Assembly (NCBI GenBank): GCA_001512835.1
Contig: LFRQ01000008.1
Span: forward strand, 1-39,337
Direction: 5' to 3'
DNA: 39,337 bases
Origin: Clostridia bacterium DTU022
GTDB taxonomy: Bacteria; Bacillota; Dethiobacteria; DTU022
Below are positions 8,316 through 15,933 of this stretch, one piece after another (the stretch's first letter is position 1; every line of letters begins with the position of its first letter). The notes under the pieces are model-generated. The model worked only from the letters and a program-made list of their open reading frames with translations. It ran no database searches and was not told the DNA's origin. A program made the translations under genes and the position numbers.

Positions 8316-8530
8316 TTGAATGAGTTTATACTTACAAAGGATATGCTCCTGATCCTCTCCCCGCTTATTCTCTTTCAAATTAGTCTGGCGGTATACTGCG
8401 GCATCAAAATCTTCAGAGAAGGTATTCAAAACCTTGTGTTGTGATAAGCTGGGTTATTATCACGATTAACATATTGTTTCTTGAAATACAGATTAACACA
8501 GGAGCTATTGACAGCAACATACTATTTTAG
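8316..8530 (+). pseudogene. PLDc_N-like short membrane protein remnant
   Basis: From a TTG at 8316 one frame reads LTKDMLLILSPLILFQISLA, then VYCGIKIFREGIQNL and a stop at 8442. In another frame directly after comes SWVIITINILF. Together they resemble the PLDc_N/YxlE-type two-helix domain (first helix, short basic loop, W-V-I-I second helix), here split by a frameshift near 8440 and missing its usual end. No convincing ribosome binding site is seen. The family assignment is moderate. Confidence 0.45.
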
Positions 8531-8569
8531 AGCGGATTAAACGAAAGTTGGAAAATCCTTATAAACGGC

Positions 8570-8952
8570 TTGTTACAGCAATACGAGTGGATAGAAGGAA
8601 CAGGAATTGTCGGGTGGCCGTATTTGATATTGTATGCTGATTCCAGCGCTTCTTGCCTCTGCTGCCGCATAAAGTTGCCCCGGATAATAGGTTGGCAAAA
8701 GGCACGCGTCGCACTTCCGTTGGTTCTGCTTTATATAATTGATTTTGCTGTTATAAAGGGCATATCCACCAAAAGCATGGCTACATTGCTTGCAGTTACG
8801 GTGTGGCCCGCTTTTGGCGAAGAATTTTTGTATCGGGGTGTACTTCAACAAGCCTGCTCGGCATGGTAAAAAAGCCTGTCACAGCCATCGTCCTTACATC
8901 CATCCTGTTTGCGGCAAGCCATATCCCGATTTATGTGTTGGCTGCGTCCGGC
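8570..8952 (+). pseudogene. CPBP (CAAX protease/bacteriocin-processing) remnant
   Basis: The CPBP intramembrane metalloprotease motifs are recognisable in two frames. FGEEFLYRGVLQQ, carrying the EExxxR motif, lies in the frame ending at 8869. SILFAASHIPIY, carrying the second motif with its His, lies in the frame starting at 8803. A frameshift near 8850-8860 separates them. Helices upstream (VALPLVLLYIIDFAVI) fit the family. The C terminus is missing, because the sequence changes abruptly at about 8952 into an exonuclease III fragment. It is a clear relic. Confidence 0.7.
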
Positions 8953-9030
8953 GAAGGTTTTACCAACCTTCTCAAAAGAGGCTTTACAGATACATTTCGT
9001 TATCTCCATGGCGATGTGAAAGGCGTTTAT
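8953..9030 (+). pseudogene. Internal xthA fragment embedded in remnants
   Basis: These 78 bases encode EGFTNLLKRGFTDTFRYLHG then DVKGVY. The resident exonuclease III has EGFANLLKRGFTDTFRHIHG then DVTGVY. By my alignment 22 of 26 residues and 64 of 78 bases are the same as at 5391-5468. The fragment is open in the frame of the preceding CAAX protease piece, and it ends exactly where the next, unrelated transporter fragment begins. The level of divergence suggests it came from a paralogous or foreign xthA and not from a recent copy of the local gene. Confidence 0.75.
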
Positions 9031-9355
9031 GTATACTCTTCTTGTTTGGGCCTCGCTGTTTTTCTCCGCGTTTTTTGACAACATCCCTTATATTGCAACT
9101 ATGCTGCCCGTTACGAGTGGAATTGCAAGCCTTATGGGGATAGATCCTACTATTCTCTACTTTGGTCTTCTCTCCGTGGCGACGCTTGGAGGTAATATCA
9201 CGCCTATCGGAGCGTCCGCAAATATCACTGGCCTTGGCATTTTGAAGAGGGAAGGGCACGAAGTCAGCGCGAAGGATTTTATGAAAATCAGTGTGCCTTC
9301 ATGGCGGCATTGTAACGACAATATACGGATTCCTGGCTTTATCAAACAGTTTTGA
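9029..9355 (+). pseudogene. C-terminal fragment of SLC13/ArsB/NhaD-type ion transporter
   Basis: The 108-codon frame encodes SAFFDNIPYIATMLPV, LGGNITPIGASANITG and LKREGHEVSAKDFMKISVP. These are typical of the second half of SLC13/CitMHS/ArsB-NhaD-type permeases, where DNIPY and GGNxTPIGASAN lie in the re-entrant substrate loops. The first ten or so helices are missing. The last residues (after KISVP) diverge, and the family-like continuation is in another frame, so a second lesion near 9300 is likely. It cannot be a functional transporter. The family is certain only at the superfamily level. Confidence 0.72.
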
Positions 9356-9430
9356 TGCTCATCTCTACTTTTCGTAGGTAGGTTTCGTCTGTAACATATG
9401 CTATTCTTAATACGCAAGGAGGAGGTTTTC

Positions 9431-10018
9431 TTGAATCAATATGTAACTGGAGCAATTATTAAGAGGCTTCGCGAAGAAAGAAAAATGACCCAAGCAGAGC
9501 TTGCACAGGTTCTGAATGTGAGCGATAAAGCTGTATCGAAATGGGAAACAGGAAAAGGATATCCTGATATTACGCTTGTCGAACCCATCGCTAAGGCTCT
9601 TGGCATATCAACAATTGAGCTGTTGGCGGGTGAAAGCATATCAAACCGTAACCGTTCATTTAATATGCTGAGAAGCAAGTTCTATGTGTGTCCTGTATGT
9701 GGGAATGTTATGGCTGCGACAGGCGAAAGCGTTATTAGCTGCTGCGGTGTTAAATTACCTCCGTTGGAGGCTGAAGAACCTGACGAAGGCCATCAACTTG
9801 AAATAGAAACGGTTGAGGATGAGTATTATGTCAGCTTAAATCACGAGATGACAAAAGAGCATTATATATCCTTTATTGCAGGTGTGTCCGACATTGGTAT
9901 CCAGCTTGTGAAGCTCTACCCGGAAGGCGGTGCAGAGGCAAGGTTAAAAATAAACAGGACAAGAGTGTTCTATTACTACTGCAACCATCACGGATTGTTT
10001 AAAATAACAAGGCGGTGA
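9431..10018 (+). CDS. XRE-family regulator fused to a desulfoferrodoxin-like protein
   Basis: A 195-residue protein with three parts. Residues 6-62 are a Cro/CI helix-turn-helix (MTQAELAQVLNVSDKAVSKW). Residues 84-112 look like a desulforedoxin module, with CPVC at 87-90 and CC at 104-105 able to bind Fe(Cys)4. Residues 120-195 match the superoxide reductase domain: His121, His138 and His144 (HEMTKEHYISF), Cys184 and His187 (YYCNHHGLF) correspond to the four His and one Cys ligands of the catalytic iron. It may therefore be an iron- or superoxide-responsive DNA-binding protein, or a reductase tethered to DNA. Start TTG 9431 is chosen because AAGGAGGAGG (9416-9425) precedes it. An in-frame ATG at 9398 lies upstream of that site. 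Confidence 0.85.
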   Translation: MNQYVTGAIIKRLREERKMTQAELAQVLNVSDKAVSKWETGKGYPDITLVEPIAKALGISTIELLAGESISNRNRSFNMLRSKFYVCPVCGNVMAATGESVISCCGVKLPPLEAEEPDEGHQLEIETVEDEYYVSLNHEMTKEHYISFIAGVSDIGIQLVKLYPEGGAEARLKINRTRVFYYYCNHHGLFKITRR

Positions 10019-10114
10019 CATCGATATTATTTGCTCAACTGTACCCTGGGGGATGCTTAGGCCAAGATTGTTCGCCCGATTTTAGTTTCCTGGCAGTTCG
10101 CCGGACCTGCTTTA

Positions 10115-10143
10115 TTGAAAGGCAATTTGTTTTTTACTATAAT
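10115..10143 (+). promoter_or_regulatory. Sigma-A promoter of the small Cys-rich gene
   Basis: TTGAAA (10115-10120) and a perfect TATAAT (10138-10143) are separated by 17 bases. The transcript would start about 25 bases before the coding region at 10177. Confidence 0.8.
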
Positions 10144-10176
10144 GATTATGTCAATTTATATTTTGGGGGATTTGAA

Positions 10177-10371
10177 ATGACTACTTGCAGCAATACCATC
10201 ACTTGCACCTGTACATATAGCTCGTGTTCTCGACGCGGCAAATGCTGCGAATGCGTTGCCTACCACCGCAGAAGCGGAGAGGTGCCCGGATGCTTCTTTT
10301 CCGCGGCCGGTGAAAGGACTTATGATCGCTCCATTGAGAACCTCTATAGGGATTATAAAGGGAACAGGTAA
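10177..10371 (+). CDS. DUF6485-like cysteine-rich small protein
   Basis: A 64-residue protein whose first half is packed with cysteines: TTCSNTITCTCTYSSCSRRG, then KCCECVAYHRRSGEVPGCFF. This pattern (CxC-type pairs, CSRxGKCCxCxxYH, PxCxF) is that of the DUF6485 group of small anaerobe proteins, which probably bind a metal or an iron-sulfur cluster. The function is not established. ATG 10177 is chosen over upstream starts because TTTTGGGGGA precedes it and a strong promoter ends just before. The C-terminal half is charged (RTYDRSIENLYRDYKGNR). Confidence 0.82.
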   Translation: MTTCSNTITCTCTYSSCSRRGKCCECVAYHRRSGEVPGCFFSAAGERTYDRSIENLYRDYKGNR

Positions 10372-10534
10372 AGATGCAGGCCGGCGAATGGCTCAGCGCC
10401 AGGGCCCGTTGATATTGCTTATTAAAAGTTGTTTTCGGTCTTGCAGAGATTAAACTGCCCGGAATTTATTAAACTTTTTTATCGAAGTTTTTATTTGCTT
10501 TATTTCTAGAAACCCTTGACAACATCAGCACCCA

Positions 10535-10654
10535 TTCCTCGCGGAGCGGGACGCCTCGTTGCATTTCTTCAGCAAAGCCGGTAAAATCCATGCCTGCACT
10601 GTTGCCGGCGGCAGCAGCACCACATTAAGCGCTCTGCATGAGATTGTAGGCTAA
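10535..10654 (+). other. Open-frame scrap of unknown origin
   Basis: One frame here reads HFFSKAGKIHACTVAGGSST then TLSALHEIVG and TAA (10652-10654). It looks protein-like, and the first in-frame part of the next remnant follows. I do not recognise the family, and no start or ribosome binding site is visible. The surrounding stretch 10372-10534 holds no gene. Confidence 0.3.
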
Positions 10655-11216
10655 ACCGCATTTTATCACAGCTTATCTCAGGACCAACTGTGCACAAGCT
10701 TCCAGGGCAAATCTACCCCCTGGTGTCTCAGGTGCGAAGTAGGAAACACTGTATGCGGCCGAACAGCCGGCGGCGTTTGCCCCCGGTGTCCCGGAGCCCA
10801 CCTGTCAATCGGCTATCATAAGAAGGATGCCGGCTACTTCAGGAGCAGGAGCCTGCCGCCATTCCGCAGCAATATACATTACCCGGAGGAGATCATCGGA
10901 GGGAGAAAGGCTGCGCTGAAGATTGTTTTTGTGACCCCGGAAGAATTCGGTTTTTCAAGGGATATGATGAAGGAAAACCGGATTCCCCTGATCGTCTGCA
11001 GCCGCGTGGGCCTCAAGGGTTTGGTGATGCATACGGAAATGGCCCACATTTTTAGGCAGGCAAAGGATGGTTTTTTTATGTTCAGCCGCTTCTGGCTGGG
11101 GGAGAGATTGAAAAGCGGGATTATCAAAAAAGATGGCCATGACGGAATCCCTGGCCAGGGGTTTGGCGGAGCATTGCTGCATTGAGTACAAAAATCTCGC
11201 CATGAGCCCATTGTGA
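10655..11216 (+). pseudogene. PhlG/phloretin hydrolase-like (DAPG hydrolase) remnant
   Basis: The frame open from 10655 to TGA 11183 encodes PGAHLSIGYHKKDAGYF, NIHYPEEIIGG, KIVFVTPEEFGFSRDMM, VMHTEMAHIFRQAKDG and FMFSRFWLGERL. These follow the order of conserved blocks of 2,4-diacetylphloroglucinol hydrolase PhlG and phloretin hydrolase (C-C bond hydrolases with a Zn site of His and Glu). The expected C-terminal block (HCxxEYxNLA) is present in another frame from 11172 (HCCIEYKNLAMSPL), showing a frameshift near 11170. The N terminus is eroded and has no start codon. Confidence 0.65.
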
Positions 11217-11615
11217 CGGAAAAACAAAGAGCGGCATACGAGAAAATCAGATCATTTTTGGATAACTGCCCCCCGCTTGATCTTCCGGAAGACTTGAAGA
11301 ATTATCTAGTAGAACATACTGAGCATCTGGGCACGGAGACGACAAATGAAATACTGGCCAACATGAAGAAATCCATAGAAAACCCTGACGAATTTCTGGC
11401 GGATAAAGGAGTTCATAGAACAGTATTTGGCCTTTAAGCAGTCAGATGAATACAAGAACTCCCCCATGTTTCAAATAGAATCGATCTTAAAAGAGTTTTG
11501 CAGTACAAGCGGTTATAACGACGTGTTTATCACCGCATTAAAAGAACTGAGCCCCTCCTACGCCGATTATTGCAAGCAGCTGGAGATAGCCAATAACAAG
11601 TTGATGACAGAGTAG
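11213..11615 (+). pseudogene. Hypothetical protein split by a frameshift
   Basis: The first part, from GTG 11213, encodes EKQRAAYEKIRSFLDNCPPL and later TTNEILANMKKSIENPDEFL, ending at 11437. The second frame, overlapping it, gives KEFIEQYLAFKQSDEYKNSP and runs to 11615 (KQLEIANNKLMTE). The two parts join naturally at about 11396-11405, giving a helical, charged protein of about 134 residues. I do not recognise the family. Its start overlaps the end of the PhlG-like remnant. Either this is a pseudogene or there is a single-base sequence error. 11616-11810 holds no visible gene. Confidence 0.5.
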
Positions 11616-11810
11616 GGCCTGCTTGCCGAAGAGGGCGCGATCCGGCGGCGGAAGTCCGCTTCCTCCTTAAGCGCCAGGGCAACTCTTCTTTTTTTCGCTC
11701 ATTTCGCCTCAACCTGGTGGGGCCAAGGTTGCTATTCTCCCCCAACCAAAATCTTCAGCTAAAGTTTAGACAGCAAACAATTGGGCTTCAGTTTTCCGGC
11801 ATAACATTTT

Positions 11811-12174
11811 GTGATCGAGTTATTTCATCAAGCCATCCCCTTTGTCTTTGCCGACGAAGTAAAGATTACCCAGTTATTTTATAATCTCTTGCTCAACGCC
11901 ATCACCCACAGCGGCCATGGCAAGGCGGTGCTTGTCCGGCAGACGGTCAAAGAAGACCGGTGCGCATCGAGGTGATCGACCATGGGAGGGCCTCAAGCAA
12001 AGCGCTCTGCCCCATATCTGGGTGCGTTATTTCAAGGTTGACAAAAAAAATAAAAGGCCTTTAATAGGTACAGGGTTGGGACTTTCAATTGTAAAAAAAG
12101 TTGTTGAAATGCACGCCGGCCGGTACGGCGTTGAATCCGAGGAAGGGGTAGGCAGCATCTTTTGTTTGAAATAG
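11811..12174 (+). pseudogene. Histidine kinase ATPase-domain remnant
   Basis: Only the HATPase_c domain of a sensor kinase remains. FADEVKITQLFYNLLLNAI is the N box with its Asn, then EVIDHG is a degenerate G1 box in a second frame, then LPHIWVRYFKVDKKNKRP followed by GTGLGLSIVKKVVEMHAG (F and G2 boxes) and YGVESEEGVGSIFCL (end). At least one frameshift lies between 11950 and 11990, and part of the G1 region is lost. No dimerisation/phosphoacceptor domain is present upstream. It is the C-terminal relic of a two-component sensor. Confidence 0.78.
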
Positions 12175-12187
12175 AATTGGGGAGGAT

Positions 12188-12208
12188 GCATCAATAAAAA
12201 ATTGATGC
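12188..12208 (+). repeat. Perfect 8-bp inverted repeat before the ABC operon
   Basis: GCATCAAT-AAAAA-ATTGATGC forms a hairpin 58 bases upstream of the first ABC exporter gene. A TATAAT at 12239-12244 follows but has no good -35. The hairpin could be an operator or a leader structure. Confidence 0.4.
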
Positions 12209-12266
12209 CGGAGAAAACGGCTCAACAAAATTGCCCCATATAATTTAAAGCTAAGGGACCATTGCC

Positions 12267-14006
12267 ATGAGACGCTATTGGAAATATGTAAAGCCATACT
12301 TGTCTGCATTTATCCTAGGGCCGATTTTCATGATTGTAGAGGTTATCGGTGAAGTAGTTATGCCTCTGTTATTGAGCAATATTATCGACTACGGGATTAA
12401 TGGCGGCAGGGGCATTGCTTATATCACAGCCATGGGCATAACCATGGTTATCACCGCACTGTTTATGATGGCCGGCGGTGTAGGAGGAGCTTATTTTGCC
12501 ATTAAAGCCTCCACGGGGTTTGCCAACGATTTGCGAAAAGACTTGTTCAATCAAATTCAGAAGTTTTCATTTAACAACATTGATCAATTTAATACCGGAT
12601 CTTTGATCACCCGGTTAACAAATGATGTTACCCAGGTACAAAACATGATCCAAATGTTGTTAAGGATGGCTTTAAGGTCGCCCGGCATGCTTATCGGTGC
12701 GCTCATAATGGCTTTTGTGCTAAATCCGAGGCTGGCCCTGGTAATCCTTTGTGTAATACCTTTGCTGGCTTGCGCCATCTATTTCATTATGAAAGTAGCC
12801 TTTCCCCTGTTCACTGCCATGCAGAAGAAGCTGGATGCGCTAAATACCGCCACTCAGGAAAATTTGACCAATATCAGGGTGGTAAAATCCTTTGTAAGAG
12901 AACGGCATGAAGAAGAGAAATTTAAAAAAGCCAATACTGACCTGAAGGACAGCACCATCAAAGCAATGAATGTGGTTATCTTTACCCTGCCCGTTATGAC
13001 TTTGGCCATGAACATCACCACTTTGGCCGTGGTCTGGTTTGGCGGAAAACAGGTTATTGCCGGCAGCATGACTCCCGGCGTTCTGACTGCCTTTATCAAT
13101 TACATTGTCCAGATCCTCATCTCGCTGATGATCGTTTCCTTCATCATTCTGATCAGTTCCAGAACCCTGGCCTCCATAAAACGCATCGATGAAATTCTTG
13201 ATACAGAGATCGACCTGACCGACGAGGAAGCCCGGCATAAGGATAGGGCTGTTCAACACGGCAAAATCGAGTTTAGGGGAGTTTACTTTAAATACTATAA
13301 AAACAATGAAAAGTGGGTTCTGGAAGATGTCAACCTGGTAATAAATCCCGGCGAGACGGTGGGCATCATCGGTTCCACCGGCAGCGGCAAGTCAACCCTC
13401 GTGCAGCTGATCCCCAGGCTTTATGACGTAGACCGGGGAGAAGTGCTGGTTGATGACGTGAATGTGAAAGACTATGCCCTAAAGAACCTGCGCGACGGCG
13501 TCGGTATTGTCCTCCAGCAAAATGTACTGTTTTCCGGTACCATTAAAGAAAATCTCCAGTGGGGCGATGAAGAGGCGAGGGATGATGAGATATACCAATC
13601 TGCAGAAAGGGCGCAAGCCCATGGATTTATTACTTCCTTTGAGGCCGGCTATGATACCGAACTGGGGCAGGGCGGTGTCAATGTCTCCGGCGGGCAGAAG
13701 CAAAGACTGTGCATTGCCCGAACGCTTTTGAAAAAGCCGAAAATTTTGATTCTCGATGACAGCACCAGTGCCGTGGACACGGCCACGGAGGCAAAGATTA
13801 GGGAAAGCTTAAGGAACGAGCTGAAAGGGACAACGAAGATTATTATCGCCCAAAGGATTTCTTCAGTAATCGATGCGGATCGGATTATCGTCCTTGACCA
13901 GGGCAGGATTGTGGGCATGGGCACGCATGCGGAATTGATTCAAAGCTGTGAAGCCTATTCGGAGATTTATTACTCCCAGATGGATAAGAAGGTGGCCGCA
14001 TCATGA
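12267..14006 (+). CDS. Heterodimeric ABC exporter, subunit with degenerate catalytic site
   Basis: A 579-residue half-transporter of the ABC multidrug/lipid exporter type: six transmembrane helices (about residues 13-305) followed by an ATPase domain. Walker A is GSTGSGKST (369-377, Lys375), the signature VSGGQ is canonical (473-477), and Walker B is ILILDDSTSAVD, in which Asp498 replaces the catalytic Glu. This is the hallmark of the degenerate subunit of heterodimers such as BmrCD, LmrCD and TM287/288. The stop overlaps the next gene by ATGA, so translation is coupled. The ribosome binding site is weak (AAGGG). Substrate is unknown. Confidence 0.93.
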   Translation: MRRYWKYVKPYLSAFILGPIFMIVEVIGEVVMPLLLSNIIDYGINGGRGIAYITAMGITMVITALFMMAGGVGGAYFAIKASTGFANDLRKDLFNQIQKFSFNNIDQFNTGSLITRLTNDVTQVQNMIQMLLRMALRSPGMLIGALIMAFVLNPRLALVILCVIPLLACAIYFIMKVAFPLFTAMQKKLDALNTATQENLTNIRVVKSFVRERHEEEKFKKANTDLKDSTIKAMNVVIFTLPVMTLAMNITTLAVVWFGGKQVIAGSMTPGVLTAFINYIVQILISLMIVSFIILISSRTLASIKRIDEILDTEIDLTDEEARHKDRAVQHGKIEFRGVYFKYYKNNEKWVLEDVNLVINPGETVGIIGSTGSGKSTLVQLIPRLYDVDRGEVLVDDVNVKDYALKNLRDGVGIVLQQNVLFSGTIKENLQWGDEEARDDEIYQSAERAQAHGFITSFEAGYDTELGQGGVNVSGGQKQRLCIARTLLKKPKILILDDSTSAVDTATEAKIRESLRNELKGTTKIIIAQRISSVIDADRIIVLDQGRIVGMGTHAELIQSCEAYSEIYYSQMDKKVAAS

Positions 14007-15928
14007 GTCGCCTCAGCGCAGAAAGAAAAGAAACCTTATTGCGCAGATATGGTAGTCAAGGGATAAATGCCGGCGCCGGCCCCGGGGGTAGAAGGCCGGG
14101 CGGCTTCGGGGGGCCTGGAGCCTCGCGCGTGGGCATGAAAGGCAGGCCCAAAAACATCTCGGCGACCATCAGCAGGCTGCTGTCCTATATCGGGCAGGAC
14201 AAGGTTAAAATCCTCTTTGTTTTTGCCTGTGTCCTGGGCGGCAACCTGTCCAGCCTGGGCGGGAGCTATATTTTGCGGCCGGTCATTAATAATCTGGTCT
14301 ATCCAGGGCTGTCTGCGGAAGAAAAGATCAAGAACCTTGTCATAGGCATCCTGGTTATGGCGGGCATCTATCTGGTGGGTGCCGTTTGTATCTATCTGCA
14401 GCGGAAAATCATGATCGGAGTCTCCCAAAAAGCCCTGGTGAAAATCAGGGAAGAACTCTTTCACAAGATTCAAAAGCTTCCGTTGAAATATCACGACACC
14501 CATGCCCACGGCGATATCATGAGCCGTTTTACCAATGACCTGGATTCCGTTGGCGAAATGCTCAATCATACCATGGTGCAGGTTTTCTCCGCAGTGCTTA
14601 CTTTGCTGGGCACCGTCATCCTGATGTTCGTCACCAACTGGCTGCTGGCAATTGTCACTCTGACTACGGTACCTTTGCTGGTCTATGCGGGAGGCATAAT
14701 TGGAAAGCAAAGCAGGAAATATTTCACCGGCCAGCAGCAGGCGATTGGCGCCGTTAATGGCTATATCGAGGAAACTATTGCCGGCCAGAAGGTTATAAAA
14801 GTATTTTCCCACGAAGAGACAGCCATGGAAGAATTCGCCTTCCTGAGCGATGAACTGCAAAAGAAGCAAGTAAGAGCCCAGTTTTTTGGCGGCATTATGG
14901 GACCGGTCATTGGCAACCTTAGCCAGATCAGCTATGCCATAACGGCGACGGTGGGCGGCATCCTGTGTTTGACCGCCAATTTTGATATCGGCGGCCTGAC
15001 CATCTTTGCCAACTATTCAAGGCAGTTTTCCATGCCCATCAACGAGTTGTCCATGCAGATGAACATAATCTTCGCCGCATTGGCAGGGGCGGAAAGAGTG
15101 TTCGAGGTAATGGATGAGACGCCGGAAGCGGCAGACCCGGAGGAGGCCATCGAGATTTGCTCTGAAGCCAACCGGGCGGAAGGGGCACGGGTGGTAAAAG
15201 GGGAGGTGGAACTGAAGAATGTGACCTTTGGGTATATTCCCGGCAAGGCCGTACTGAAAAATATCAACATCACGGCAAAACCCGGCCAGAAAGTGGCTTT
15301 TGTCGGCTCTACCGGTGCCGGGAAGACCACCATTACCAACCTGATCAACAGGTTTTATGAACTAGAAGAGGGAGAGATATTAATAGACGGCATCAATATA
15401 AAGCAAATTAAAAAGGATTCATTAAGAAGCAATATAGCCATGGTGCTTCAGGATACCCACTTGTTTTCGGGTACGGTCAGGGAGAATATTCGGTATGGGC
15501 GTCTTGATGCCACCGATGAAGAAGTAGTCGCTGCGGCCAAGATTTCATGCGCGCATTCCTTTATCGAGAGGCTGCCCCAGGGATATGATACCTTGTTGGA
15601 CGGCGACGGTGCCAACTTGAGCCAGGGCGAGCGCCAGCTTCTCAATATCGCCCGGGCCGCCATATCAAAAGCTCCTATACTGATCCTCGACGAGGCTACC
15701 AGTTCCGTGGATACGAGAACGGAAAAGTATATTGAACGGGGCATGGATCAGCTCATGAAGGACAGGACGACCTTTGTTATCGCCCATAGACTGTCCACGG
15801 TTCGAAATGCCGACAAGATTATAGTATTGGAAAATGGGGAGATTATTGAGCAGGGCACCCACGAAGAACTTCTCGAAAAGGGCGGGAGATATTACCAGCT
15901 ATACACCGGAGCGATTGAGCTGGACTAA
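14003..15928 (+). CDS. Heterodimeric ABC exporter, catalytic subunit
   Basis: A 641-residue half-exporter that pairs with the preceding gene. A Gly- and Pro-rich, basic N-terminal extension (residues ~18-45, PGGRRPGGFGGPG) precedes the six-helix membrane domain (about 60-370). The ATPase domain has Walker A GSTGAGKTT (435-443, Lys441) and a Walker B with the catalytic Glu564 (ILILDEATSSVD). Its signature is altered to LSQGE (539-543). The working ATP site would thus combine this Walker A/B with the VSGGQ of the partner, and the second site is inactive. That is the complementary pattern expected for heterodimers. It ends six bases before the convergent antiporter gene, with no terminator between. 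Confidence 0.93.
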   Translation: MSRLSAERKETLLRRYGSQGINAGAGPGGRRPGGFGGPGASRVGMKGRPKNISATISRLLSYIGQDKVKILFVFACVLGGNLSSLGGSYILRPVINNLVYPGLSAEEKIKNLVIGILVMAGIYLVGAVCIYLQRKIMIGVSQKALVKIREELFHKIQKLPLKYHDTHAHGDIMSRFTNDLDSVGEMLNHTMVQVFSAVLTLLGTVILMFVTNWLLAIVTLTTVPLLVYAGGIIGKQSRKYFTGQQQAIGAVNGYIEETIAGQKVIKVFSHEETAMEEFAFLSDELQKKQVRAQFFGGIMGPVIGNLSQISYAITATVGGILCLTANFDIGGLTIFANYSRQFSMPINELSMQMNIIFAALAGAERVFEVMDETPEAADPEEAIEICSEANRAEGARVVKGEVELKNVTFGYIPGKAVLKNINITAKPGQKVAFVGSTGAGKTTITNLINRFYELEEGEILIDGINIKQIKKDSLRSNIAMVLQDTHLFSGTVRENIRYGRLDATDEEVVAAAKISCAHSFIERLPQGYDTLLDGDGANLSQGERQLLNIARAAISKAPILILDEATSSVDTRTEKYIERGMDQLMKDRTTFVIAHRLSTVRNADKIIVLENGEIIEQGTHEELLEKGGRYYQLYTGAIELD

Positions 15929-15933
15929 CAAAC

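Noticed and set aside
10177-10300. Metallothionein as identity of the Cys-rich protein
   Set aside because: The Cys spacing and the CSRxGKCCxC...PxCxF pattern fit the DUF6485-type family better, and the C-terminal half is charged and Cys-free.
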